5,792 nt of DNA from Rhizorhapis sp. SPR117. GTDB lineage: Bacteria; Pseudomonadota; Alphaproteobacteria; Sphingomonadales; Sphingomonadaceae. The notes below the pieces were generated by a model. That model saw nothing but the letters and a program-made list of their open reading frames with translations. It was not told where the DNA came from and made no database searches. This document shows, piece after piece, positions 1 to 5,770 of this stretch. The position numbers were made by a program, and so were the translations under genes. The stretch covers positions 1 to 5,792 of the forward strand of contig NZ_JAKKIE010000113.1 in assembly GCF_021742065.1 (NCBI RefSeq), given 5' to 3'. Position 1 is the stretch's first letter, and each line of letters starts with the position of its first letter.

Positions 1-1
1 A

Positions 2-89
2 CATCGCACGAACAACACAGGAATTCGGCGCTTAGGCCGCGTTCCTTCACATTATCGCGACCTCGCGATAAAGCATCATCCATCGCAAC
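2..89 (+). pseudogene. Likely out-of-frame remnant of the upstream part of the SNO helicase gene
   Basis: The frame of the downstream helicase ORF is closed here by TAG at 33 and TAA at 69. The codons at 75-89 read IIHRN directly before the ORF's first Met, which fits the family pattern in this region (roughly Y-D-x-L-A-x-A-W-x-I-I-H-x-N). A different plus-strand frame (codons from position 2) has no stop up to 73 and reads YRDLAIK at 53-73, which resembles the start of that same pattern. Joining the two needs a net shift of +1 or -2 bases near 70-75. About 5 bases are missing if the usual four residues between LA and II are assumed. The frame match is seen in the sequence; the family pattern is recalled, not searched. 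It could also be a chance resemblance, or an assembly error in an intact gene that extends left of the window. Confidence 0.4.
52..71. repeat. Perfect 9-bp inverted repeat at the frame break
   Basis: TTATCGCGA at 52-60 is followed by CC and then TCGCGATAA at 63-71, which is an exact reverse complement. The two-base spacer is too tight for a normal RNA hairpin, so the site would act, if at all, as a DNA palindrome bound by a dimer or as a recombination site. It lies where the reading frame of the helicase gene is lost. It may also be a coincidence of coding sequence, since part of it can be read as YRDLAI. Confidence 0.35.
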
Positions 90-2168
90 ATGGAGCGAGC
101 CCTCGAGCTGACTTCGGTCGTCGACGGTATCGAGAACGCAACCCTCAACAGCGGCGCCAAGGCGTCGGCCCGTTCGCGCTTTGAATCCACGAAGCAGCGG
201 TTCTTCGGGCAACTTCTCCTCAGCATGAAGCTACCGACCGTGATCGCGGCGGTCCGGAGCCATCTTGCCGATGGCAAGTCGGTCGTTTTGCAGCTCGTCA
301 CGACCGCGGAATCGATCCTTGATCGGCGCTTGGGCGATCTCAGCCCCGAGGAACGGGCTGATCTCGAAATTGATCTCAGCCCCCGCGAATACATTATTGA
401 CTATTTGCAGCGCGCCTTTCCAACCCGCCAGATGCGCGTCTTCACGGACGATACCGGCACGCCGAGATCGACGCCGATGCTCGATGAGCATGGCCATCCG
501 GTCTACAACCCGGAAGCGGAAGCCGCGCGTGACGAACTGATCGAGAAGCTCTGTGCGATGCCGCCGATCATGTCGGCGCTCGATGCGCTTCTCGAACATT
601 TCGGCCATGACAATGTCGCCGAGGTGACCGGTCGCACCAAGCGCCTGATCACCACCTGTGACGGCAGACAGAAGCTCGAGAGCCGTTCTGCCAGGACCAG
701 CCAGGCCGAAGCCGCCGCGTTCATGGCGGGGCGCAAGCGGATGCTGGTCTTCTCCGACGCAGGTGGCACCGGCCGGAGCTATCATGCCTCGCTCGACGTG
801 GTGAACCAGGAACAACGCGTCCATCTGTTGCTCGAGCCAGGATGGCGCGCGGATCGCGCGATCCAGGGGTTGGGGCGAACCCATCGTACGCACCAGGCGA
901 CTACGCCGCTGTTCCGCCCCGTGACCACGGATTGCAAGGGCGAACTGCGCTTCACGAGCACCATCGCGCGGCGGCTCGACAGCCTTGGAGCGCTCACCCG
1001 GGGGCAGCGGCAGACCGGCGGGCAAGGGCTGTTCGACCCGGCCGACAATCTCGAAAGCGAATATGCTTGCGCGGCGCTGCTCAGCTGGTTCGATCTCCTG
1101 GCGACGGGCAAGCTTTCCAGCACCACACTTGACGATTTCCAGCATCGTACCGGGCTGGAACTGGTCGATAAGGACGGCGTCCTCAAGGACGAGATGCCGC
1201 CCATTCAGCGCTGGCTCAATCGCATCCTCGCGCTTCCCATCGCGTTGCAAAACAGCATATTCGAGGAGTTCCTCGCACTGATCGAAACCCGCGTGTCCGC
1301 CGCGCGCGATGCGGGTCGGCTCGATGTCGGCGTCGAGACGATCCTGGTCGACCAGGCCACGCTGGTCGATGACGTCGTTCTGCGAACTGACCCTCTCACG
1401 GGGGCGACCTCCCACCTGCTCACCATCGAGATCGCACGCCGGCGTAATCCCGTCTCGCTGGAACGTATCCTGCGCATCGCTGACGGTGACGCGAGCGCGA
1501 TCTTCATGGTCAACCGCAAGTCGGGCAAGTCTGCGCTGCGAACCCGGGCGAGAGCCCTGATGGAGGAGAAGGAAGGAACGCCGATCCCGCGCGTCGAGAT
1601 GATGCGGCCCACGCGCAACGAATATATGCGCGAAGACGACCTCTACGAATCCTCGTGGGAGGAGGTCGATCGCGAGAACTTCAGCATCACCTGGGCTGCC
1701 GAGGTGGAAACCACCAGCCAGATCGTGGACAGCGAGACGATCCGCCTTGCAACCGGCCTGCTGCTGCCCATCTGGTCGGCGCTCCCGAGCGACCACCTCG
1801 CGGTCAATCGTATAGTCGATGGGGAAGGGCAGTCCTGGCTCGGGCGTCTCGTCTTTGACGACCACGTCCCGCAGCTCTTCACCAAGCTCGGCATCGACCC
1901 TGCGGATGCTCTGCCGGCCGACGCCGTGGTTAAGGCCGTGGCGGCGGGACGCAGCATCGACATTTCGCGGCCTTTCCCGCTCACCATCAAGCGCTCCATC
2001 GTCAACGGCTCGGCTCGCGTCGAATTGGTCGGCTGCCCGGTCGATCGGCTGCCCTGGCTCAAGTCGATTGGCTGCTTCACCGAGGTGATCCAATACCGCA
2101 CCCGGGTTTTCGTGCCAACGGCATCGGTTGAAGCGATCCTGGCGCAGATCCTGTCTCGGTCGGACTGA
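90..2168 (+). CDS. Strawberry-notch (SNO) family helicase, C-terminal half, 5'-broken
   Basis: The 692-residue product corresponds to the C-terminal half of SNO-like SF2 proteins, which are usually about twice as long on plasmids and phages and carry an N-terminal methyltransferase-like domain plus the first RecA domain. The second RecA domain is visible: a strand near residues 64-81 (SVVLQLVTTAE), motif V at 219-231 (LVFSDAGGTGRSY) and motif VI at 257-269 (AIQGLGRTHRTHQ), with the arginine finger of helicases. Residues 310-690 are the strawberry-notch C-terminal region (LFDPADNLESEYA, PIQRWLNRILAL, DVGVETI, LRTDPLTGATSHLL, ETIRLATGLLLP, GCFTEVIQYRTRVFVP). No Walker A or DEAD/DEAH box is present, so this product alone cannot be a full ATPase. 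No Shine-Dalgarno precedes ATG 90 and the frame is stopped at 69 and 33, so this start is probably not native and the gene is likely decayed or misassembled. The family is thought to remodel or protect element DNA, as phage P1 DarB does; the exact role here is inferred. Confidence 0.8.
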   Translation: MERALELTSVVDGIENATLNSGAKASARSRFESTKQRFFGQLLLSMKLPTVIAAVRSHLADGKSVVLQLVTTAESILDRRLGDLSPEERADLEIDLSPREYIIDYLQRAFPTRQMRVFTDDTGTPRSTPMLDEHGHPVYNPEAEAARDELIEKLCAMPPIMSALDALLEHFGHDNVAEVTGRTKRLITTCDGRQKLESRSARTSQAEAAAFMAGRKRMLVFSDAGGTGRSYHASLDVVNQEQRVHLLLEPGWRADRAIQGLGRTHRTHQATTPLFRPVTTDCKGELRFTSTIARRLDSLGALTRGQRQTGGQGLFDPADNLESEYACAALLSWFDLLATGKLSSTTLDDFQHRTGLELVDKDGVLKDEMPPIQRWLNRILALPIALQNSIFEEFLALIETRVSAARDAGRLDVGVETILVDQATLVDDVVLRTDPLTGATSHLLTIEIARRRNPVSLERILRIADGDASAIFMVNRKSGKSALRTRARALMEEKEGTPIPRVEMMRPTRNEYMREDDLYESSWEEVDRENFSITWAAEVETTSQIVDSETIRLATGLLLPIWSALPSDHLAVNRIVDGEGQSWLGRLVFDDHVPQLFTKLGIDPADALPADAVVKAVAAGRSIDISRPFPLTIKRSIVNGSARVELVGCPVDRLPWLKSIGCFTEVIQYRTRVFVPTASVEAILAQILSRSD

Positions 2169-2193
2169 AAGGGAAGGGGGGTCGGAAGTGGTG

Positions 2194-2209
2194 TCCGGGC
2201 TGATCCGGA
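2194..2209. repeat. TCCGG direct/inverted repeats upstream of the parB-like gene
   Basis: TCCGG occurs at 2194 and again at 2204, one helical turn apart. TCCGG (2194-2198) and CCGGA (2205-2209) can also pair as a 5-bp stem with a 6-base loop, and ATCCGGAT (2203-2210) is itself palindromic. It sits in the 61-base gap between the helicase gene and the ParB-like gene, just ahead of the ribosome binding site. It could be an operator for autoregulation or a small leader hairpin. The elements are short and a chance origin is quite possible in GC-rich DNA. Confidence 0.2.
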
Positions 2210-2213
2210 TGCC

Positions 2214-2221
2214 AGAAGGAG
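2214..2221 (+). promoter_or_regulatory. Ribosome binding site setting the start of the ParB-like gene
   Basis: AGAAGGAG ends eight bases before ATG 2230, which is ideal spacing. It fixes the start at 2230 rather than at the in-frame ATG 2128, which lies inside the helicase gene without a comparable site. GGAG (2218-2221) can pair with CTCC (2225-2228) across a three-base loop, which might weakly mask the site. Confidence 0.8.
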
Positions 2222-2229
2222 TTGCTCCG

Positions 2230-4338
2230 ATGACCACTTCCGTAAAGCTCTCAAAGCTTACGCTTTCCCCTATCAATGTCCGCAAGCGGCCTGATGAACT
2301 GCTGGAGATCCCGCAGATGGCCGCCGATATCGAAGCGCGCGGCGTTCTGCAGAACCTGCTTGTCACCCCGGTGAAGAAGCCGCGCGGCACCTACGAAGTC
2401 TTCGACGGCGGCCGCCGGCTCAGGGGCCTCATGCTCCTCGCCGAACGCGGTATCATTGTCCCCGAGGAATATGACGTGCCCGTGAAGGTTCTCGTGGGCG
2501 ACGAAGCGACGCTCTCCGAAACATCGACGGCGGCGAACTTTCATCAGCTCAAGATGACGCCGGCGGAAGAATGCCGCGCATTCCAGTATTTCATCGGTCT
2601 GACCGGGGACGTCGACGGCGTCGCCAAGCGCTTCGGTCTCACCCGCCGCTTTGTGGAAGGCCGCCTGCGGCTCGCCACGCTGGCCGAGCCGATCTTCGAG
2701 GCGCTGAGTGAGGGCACTATCACCCTCGACGTCGCCAAGGCCTATGCCTCCACCGAGAACCAGGAGAAGCAGCTGCTCGTCTGGAACAGCTATGGTACGA
2801 GCTACGCTAACGCGGATACGATCCGCCGGGTTATCGCCAACGAGACCATGAAATCGACCGACCCGGTGGCGATCCTCGTCGGCGAGGATCGCTATGCCGA
2901 AGCCGGGGGCAAGATTGATCGCGACCTCTTCAGCGACAGCGGCGACAAGTGGGTCAATCCGGAGATCGCGCAGCGCTTGGCCGCCGATATCATGGAAGAA
3001 GAGGCCAGGCGGATCGGTGAGGAACTCGGCCTTGCGTGGATCCGGCCGATCGCGTCCAACTACACGCACAGCGCCGCGGCCGGCCTCTACCGCGTCATCC
3101 TTCCGTCTCTCGACCTGACCGAGGAGCAGCTCGCGCGGGTGCAGGCCATTTCCGAGCGGCAGGATGCCATTACCGAGGAGATGGAGGACGAGAACCTCAC
3201 CGAGGAAGCCTATAAGGCGCTCGACCAGGAATATGATGCCCTCGCCGATGAGGAACATGCGATCCACCATGCGCCGCCCGTGCTGCCCGATGAGCTCAAG
3301 CCACTGGTCGGCGCCTTCCTGAAGCTGACGCCGAAGGGCGAAATGGTCCTCGACACGGAATATTATAGCGAGGAGCCGGTTCGCGTAGGGGGCGAGGACG
3401 CCGACAATGATGACGACGCAGGCGGCGCCCGCTCGACCGGCACCGGAAGGGATTACACCCCGCCGCCGCCGCCCGAGGCTATCGCCCCCGGGGGCAAGCC
3501 GCTCAGTGCCCGGCTCTACGACGAGTTGGCGATGCAGCGGCGCGACGTGCTGGCAGCGACCCTGCTCAGCCATCCAGCCCTGGCGCTCGACTATGCGCTC
3601 TTCGTCATGATCGACGACCGCACCAGCACGTTCAGCGCCTATGGCTCGACCATTCGCGCGCGTTCGCCGCAGGATCCGGTGAGCGGCGAGCAGCCGACGA
3701 CGCGCGCGCGGGGCTATCTCGCCGAAGCGCATGACGGCCTTGATGCGAGCTGGCTGGAGCACAGGTCCGAAGTCGACAGGTTCGAGGCGTTTCGGGCGCT
3801 GGACGACGACAGCAAGGCCGCTTGGCTCGCTTACATCGTCGCGATGTCGCTCGAGGCGAAGGCGAGCTACCGGGCCGAGCAGTGCCCGCTCCACAACCGG
3901 CTCGCTACGATCATGGAGGTCGATGTCGCAAGCTGGTGGCGGCCGACCTCGGAGAACTTCTTTGATCGCATCAGCAAGGGCTCGATCCTGACGCTGCTCG
4001 CCGATGTCGGCGGTGCCGCGCTCACCGCGCGCCACGCGACCATGAAGAAGTCGGAGATATCGGAATCGTGCGCGAAGCTGTTCGCGGGCGAAGCGATTGT
4101 CGAGCCCGAGGTGCGAGAGGCGGCGCTCGGCTGGGTGCCCGACGCGATGAAGTTCCTTGATCAGGCCGAGGTGGCAGACCTCGACCCCGTCGAGGGCGGT
4201 GCAGACGATCAGTCGGAAGGCTCGGCCGAGGTCGATGCCGGTGACGATACGCAAGTGGCGGAAGTCGCGGACGATGTCGCTACCGCCGATGCGACGGTCG
4301 AGCAGGAAAGCCCGGATCAAGACGCAATCGCCGCCTGA
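2230..4338 (+). CDS. Large ParB/RepB/Spo0J family protein with C-terminal extension
   Basis: The product is 702 residues, much longer than typical chromosomal ParB (about 280-350). Residues 6-105 are the ParB N-terminal (ParBc) fold, with SPINVRKR, an AADIEARGVLQNLLV stretch and GGRRLRG at 60-66 in place of the usual GERRxRA. Residues 102-114 (ANFHQLKMTPAEE) replace the ENxxRxxLxPxEE motif. The Asn (103) is kept, but the catalytic Glu is Ala102 and the Arg is Gln106. A ParB-type helix-turn-helix follows (about 126-150, VAKRFGLTRRFVEGRLRLA). Residues 295-345 are charged and probably helical. A linker (386-415) holds an acidic run and five prolines. A C-terminal domain (about 422-643) includes WWRPTSENFFDRISK near 569-583, a signature I associate with the large plasmid ParB-like proteins of alphaproteobacteria. 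The tail (644-702) has 20 Asp/Glu and no Lys, Arg or His. Family members bind DNA sites and slide as CTP-gated clamps. No parA or obvious parS site is visible, so a role in partition, regulation or DNA protection is open. Confidence 0.88.
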   Translation: MTTSVKLSKLTLSPINVRKRPDELLEIPQMAADIEARGVLQNLLVTPVKKPRGTYEVFDGGRRLRGLMLLAERGIIVPEEYDVPVKVLVGDEATLSETSTAANFHQLKMTPAEECRAFQYFIGLTGDVDGVAKRFGLTRRFVEGRLRLATLAEPIFEALSEGTITLDVAKAYASTENQEKQLLVWNSYGTSYANADTIRRVIANETMKSTDPVAILVGEDRYAEAGGKIDRDLFSDSGDKWVNPEIAQRLAADIMEEEARRIGEELGLAWIRPIASNYTHSAAAGLYRVILPSLDLTEEQLARVQAISERQDAITEEMEDENLTEEAYKALDQEYDALADEEHAIHHAPPVLPDELKPLVGAFLKLTPKGEMVLDTEYYSEEPVRVGGEDADNDDDAGGARSTGTGRDYTPPPPPEAIAPGGKPLSARLYDELAMQRRDVLAATLLSHPALALDYALFVMIDDRTSTFSAYGSTIRARSPQDPVSGEQPTTRARGYLAEAHDGLDASWLEHRSEVDRFEAFRALDDDSKAAWLAYIVAMSLEAKASYRAEQCPLHNRLATIMEVDVASWWRPTSENFFDRISKGSILTLLADVGGAALTARHATMKKSEISESCAKLFAGEAIVEPEVREAALGWVPDAMKFLDQAEVADLDPVEGGADDQSEGSAEVDAGDDTQVAEVADDVATADATVEQESPDQDAIAA

Positions 4339-4361
4339 AGTCTCTCTCCTCTTGGGTGCCT

Positions 4362-4392
4362 GACCGCCGGCGCGTCCATCGCGCCGGCGGTC
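4362..4392 (+). terminator. Perfect 13-bp GC-rich hairpin between the ParB-like gene and ardC
   Basis: GACCGCCGGCGCG (4362-4374) and CGCGCCGGCGGTC (4380-4392) pair perfectly around the loop TCCAT. The hairpin starts 23 bases after the ParB-like stop codon. The following bases (CCTTCTTC) are pyrimidine-rich but not a true T run, so an intrinsic terminator is plausible but not classic. It could instead stabilise the 3' end of the upstream message, or act as a partial terminator that lowers ardC expression relative to the upstream gene. The symmetric DNA site could also be bound by a protein. Confidence 0.65.
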
Positions 4393-4411
4393 CCTTCTTC
4401 AATCCCATTCT

Positions 4412-4415
4412 GGAG
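4412..4415 (+). promoter_or_regulatory. Ribosome binding site of ardC
   Basis: GGAG lies eight bases before ATG 4424, supporting that start. The hairpin at 4362-4392 ends 19 bases upstream and does not overlap the site. No convincing -35/-10 pair is seen between the hairpin and the start codon. Confidence 0.65.
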
Positions 4416-4423
4416 ACCTAGCC

Positions 4424-5371
4424 ATGCTCGCAACTAGACGCACCAGCCGCGACGTGGCCGCGGAAATCACCGACCTCATCATCCGCAAGCTCGAAGAGGG
4501 CGTTCCGCCCTGGTCGAGACCCTGGCGATCGAGCGGGGCAGGGGGCCGCCCGCTGCGTCACTGCGGGACGCCTTATCAGGGCATCAATACGCTCTATCTC
4601 TGGGCGCTCGGCGATGCCCAGGGCTATCGCTCCCGCTACTGGATGACCTATCGTCAGGCGGAAACGCTAGGAGGGCATGTTCGCAAAGGACAGGCCGGCG
4701 CGCTCTCAGTCTATTATTCCTCGTTCAAGAAACGCGAGGAGCATCCCGAAACCGGCCAGGAGGTGGAGCGGAGCATCCGGTTCCTGCGCCACTACATCGT
4801 CTTCAACGCCGATCAAATCGACGGCCTGCCGCCCTATTTCTATCCCTCCAACGAACCCGAGCAGCCTCTGGTCCTGTCGGAAAGACAGGCGGCGATCGAT
4901 GCCTTCTTTGCAGCCATCCCCGCCGATGTGCGCCATGGCGGCAACCAGGCCTATTTCACGCCGACGTTCGACTATATCCAATTGCCTAATCGCACGTCGT
5001 TCCGCAGCATGGATCATTACGCCTCGACCCGCTGTCATGAGACCGTCCATTGGGCGGGACATGCCAGCAGACTCGCGCGCACCTTCGGCAAGCGCTTTGG
5101 CGATAAAGCTTATTGTTTTGAAGAGCTTGTGGCCGAGATTGGGGCAGGGCTCTGCTGCGCGGACCTCGGTCTGCCCAATGTCCTCCATGACGGTCATGCC
5201 AGCTATGTTGGCCACTGGTTAGCGATCCTGCGGGGCGACCAGACGGCGATCATCCATGCCGCGGCCAAGGCGGAACAGGCCTTCGCCTATCTGAAGAGCT
5301 TCAACACCAGCGTGGACGCCGTGTCCTCCTCCCAAGAGCAGCCTGAGGACGCGCCGGCGCTTGTGGCCTGA
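4424..5371 (+). CDS. ardC: ArdC-type antirestriction protein (ssDNA-binding and zincin domains)
   Basis: The 315-residue protein has the two-domain plan and usual length (about 300) of ArdC. The N-terminal ssDNA-binding domain (formerly DUF1738) spans about 8-130, with DLIIRKLEEGVPPWSRPW, RHCGTPYQGINTLYLW, YWMTYRQAETLGGHVRKGQ and HYIVFNADQIDGLP. The C-terminal zincin-like metallopeptidase domain spans about 150-295. It contains HETVH at 205-209 (HEXXH, two zinc-binding His and the catalytic Glu206), followed by FEELVAEIGAGLCCADLG at 232-249, whose Glu233, Glu234 or Glu238 would supply the third ligand. The end (HWLAILRGDQTAIIHAAAKAEQAFAYL) is also typical. ArdC proteins from conjugative plasmids coat or protect incoming single-stranded DNA and counter host restriction. 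A natural protease substrate is not established to my knowledge. No frameshift or missing catalytic residue is seen. It acts in the cytoplasm, having no signal peptide or membrane segment. The last 20 or so residues are a low-complexity Ser/Glu/Pro/Ala tail. Confidence 0.93.
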   Translation: MLATRRTSRDVAAEITDLIIRKLEEGVPPWSRPWRSSGAGGRPLRHCGTPYQGINTLYLWALGDAQGYRSRYWMTYRQAETLGGHVRKGQAGALSVYYSSFKKREEHPETGQEVERSIRFLRHYIVFNADQIDGLPPYFYPSNEPEQPLVLSERQAAIDAFFAAIPADVRHGGNQAYFTPTFDYIQLPNRTSFRSMDHYASTRCHETVHWAGHASRLARTFGKRFGDKAYCFEELVAEIGAGLCCADLGLPNVLHDGHASYVGHWLAILRGDQTAIIHAAAKAEQAFAYLKSFNTSVDAVSSSQEQPEDAPALVA

Positions 5372-5431
5372 CGGTCTCGATCACCTCTGGCTGTCGGCGT
5401 CCGTTAGCGCAGTTGCCCCTCCACCGAATCG

Positions 5432-5437
5432 AAAGGA
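5432..5437 (+). promoter_or_regulatory. Ribosome binding site of the DUF6927-like gene
   Basis: AAAGGA ends eight bases before ATG 5446 and sets this start over the in-frame ATG at 5413. The 11 residues between the two starts (MPLHRIERNTL) do not look like the family, whereas MGWLF does. The 74-base gap after ardC shows no strong hairpin or promoter, so co-transcription with ardC is likely. Confidence 0.65.
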
Positions 5438-5445
5438 ACACCCTC

Positions 5446-5736
5446 ATGGGATGGCTATTCATGCCCTTCACATCCATGGGTGGCCACGCATCGGCCAAAG
5501 CCTATCTCGATGCGCAGCTCACCTATCAACGCGACAATGACGATGGAACGACGCGAGGGCTTAAAGTGCTCGCGTCGTCCTGTCCGGGCAACCGTGTCTA
5601 CTACGCTGCAGCCCAGATATTGACCAACGGAGATCCCGGCGAGGTGTTTGCCGTCGTTTGCCTTGTGCGCTGGAACCCGCGTTCACGGGACGGCCACCAG
5701 TTCGGATACAAGGACAGTGCGCCGTTGCGGCGCTGA
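5446..5736 (+). CDS. DUF6927-like protein, apparently C-terminally truncated
   Basis: The 96-residue product starts MGWLFMPFTSMGGHASAKAYLDAQLTY and includes GLKVLASSCPGNRVYYAAAQ and EVFAVVCLVRWNPRSRDG, then FGYKD at 86-90. This order matches what I recall of the DUF6927 family, small soluble proteins of unknown function encoded near ArdC, ParB-like and SNO genes on alphaproteobacterial plasmids. Family members generally run on after GYKD with a D-E-x-M-G-P-C-E-A-type segment, to about 170-190 residues. Here the sequence changes to SAPLRR and stops. The +2 frame just after the break reads CGAEMEYQ then a stop, at most a faint echo of the missing part. The gene therefore looks cut short by a deletion or rearrangement near 5716, although a naturally short variant cannot be excluded. 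No signal peptide, membrane segment or catalytic motif is apparent. Confidence 0.7.
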   Translation: MGWLFMPFTSMGGHASAKAYLDAQLTYQRDNDDGTTRGLKVLASSCPGNRVYYAAAQILTNGDPGEVFAVVCLVRWNPRSRDGHQFGYKDSAPLRR

Positions 5737-5770
5737 AATGGAGTATCAGTGATGATGAGGTAAGTTGAGA

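Noticed and set aside
2128..2229. Upstream in-frame start for the ParB-like protein, overlapping the helicase gene
   Set aside because: The extra 34 residues (MKRSWRRSCLGRTE and onward) are not ParB-like and ATG 2128 lacks a good ribosome binding site. ATG 2230 has AGAAGGAG at ideal spacing.
231..2390. 719-codon open frame on the minus strand opposite the helicase gene
   Set aside because: Its translation is rich in Arg, Gly, Asp and His without any family motif, and the plus strand here encodes a recognisable SNO protein. Long antisense frames are common opposite GC-rich genes with strong third-position bias.
2251..4320. 689-codon open frame on the minus strand opposite the ParB-like gene
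   Set aside because: It is the same antisense effect. The product is Arg/Gly-rich with no domain, while the plus strand shows ParB motifs and a proper ribosome binding site.
4706..5215. 169-codon minus-strand frame inside ardC
   Set aside because: It lies wholly within a gene with clear ArdC domains and a HETVH zinc site on the plus strand. The antisense product shows no recognisable motif.
5413..5445. Upstream in-frame start for the DUF6927-like protein
   Set aside because: The family N-terminus begins at MGWLF (5446), which has AAAGGA eight bases upstream. The 11 extra residues have no support.
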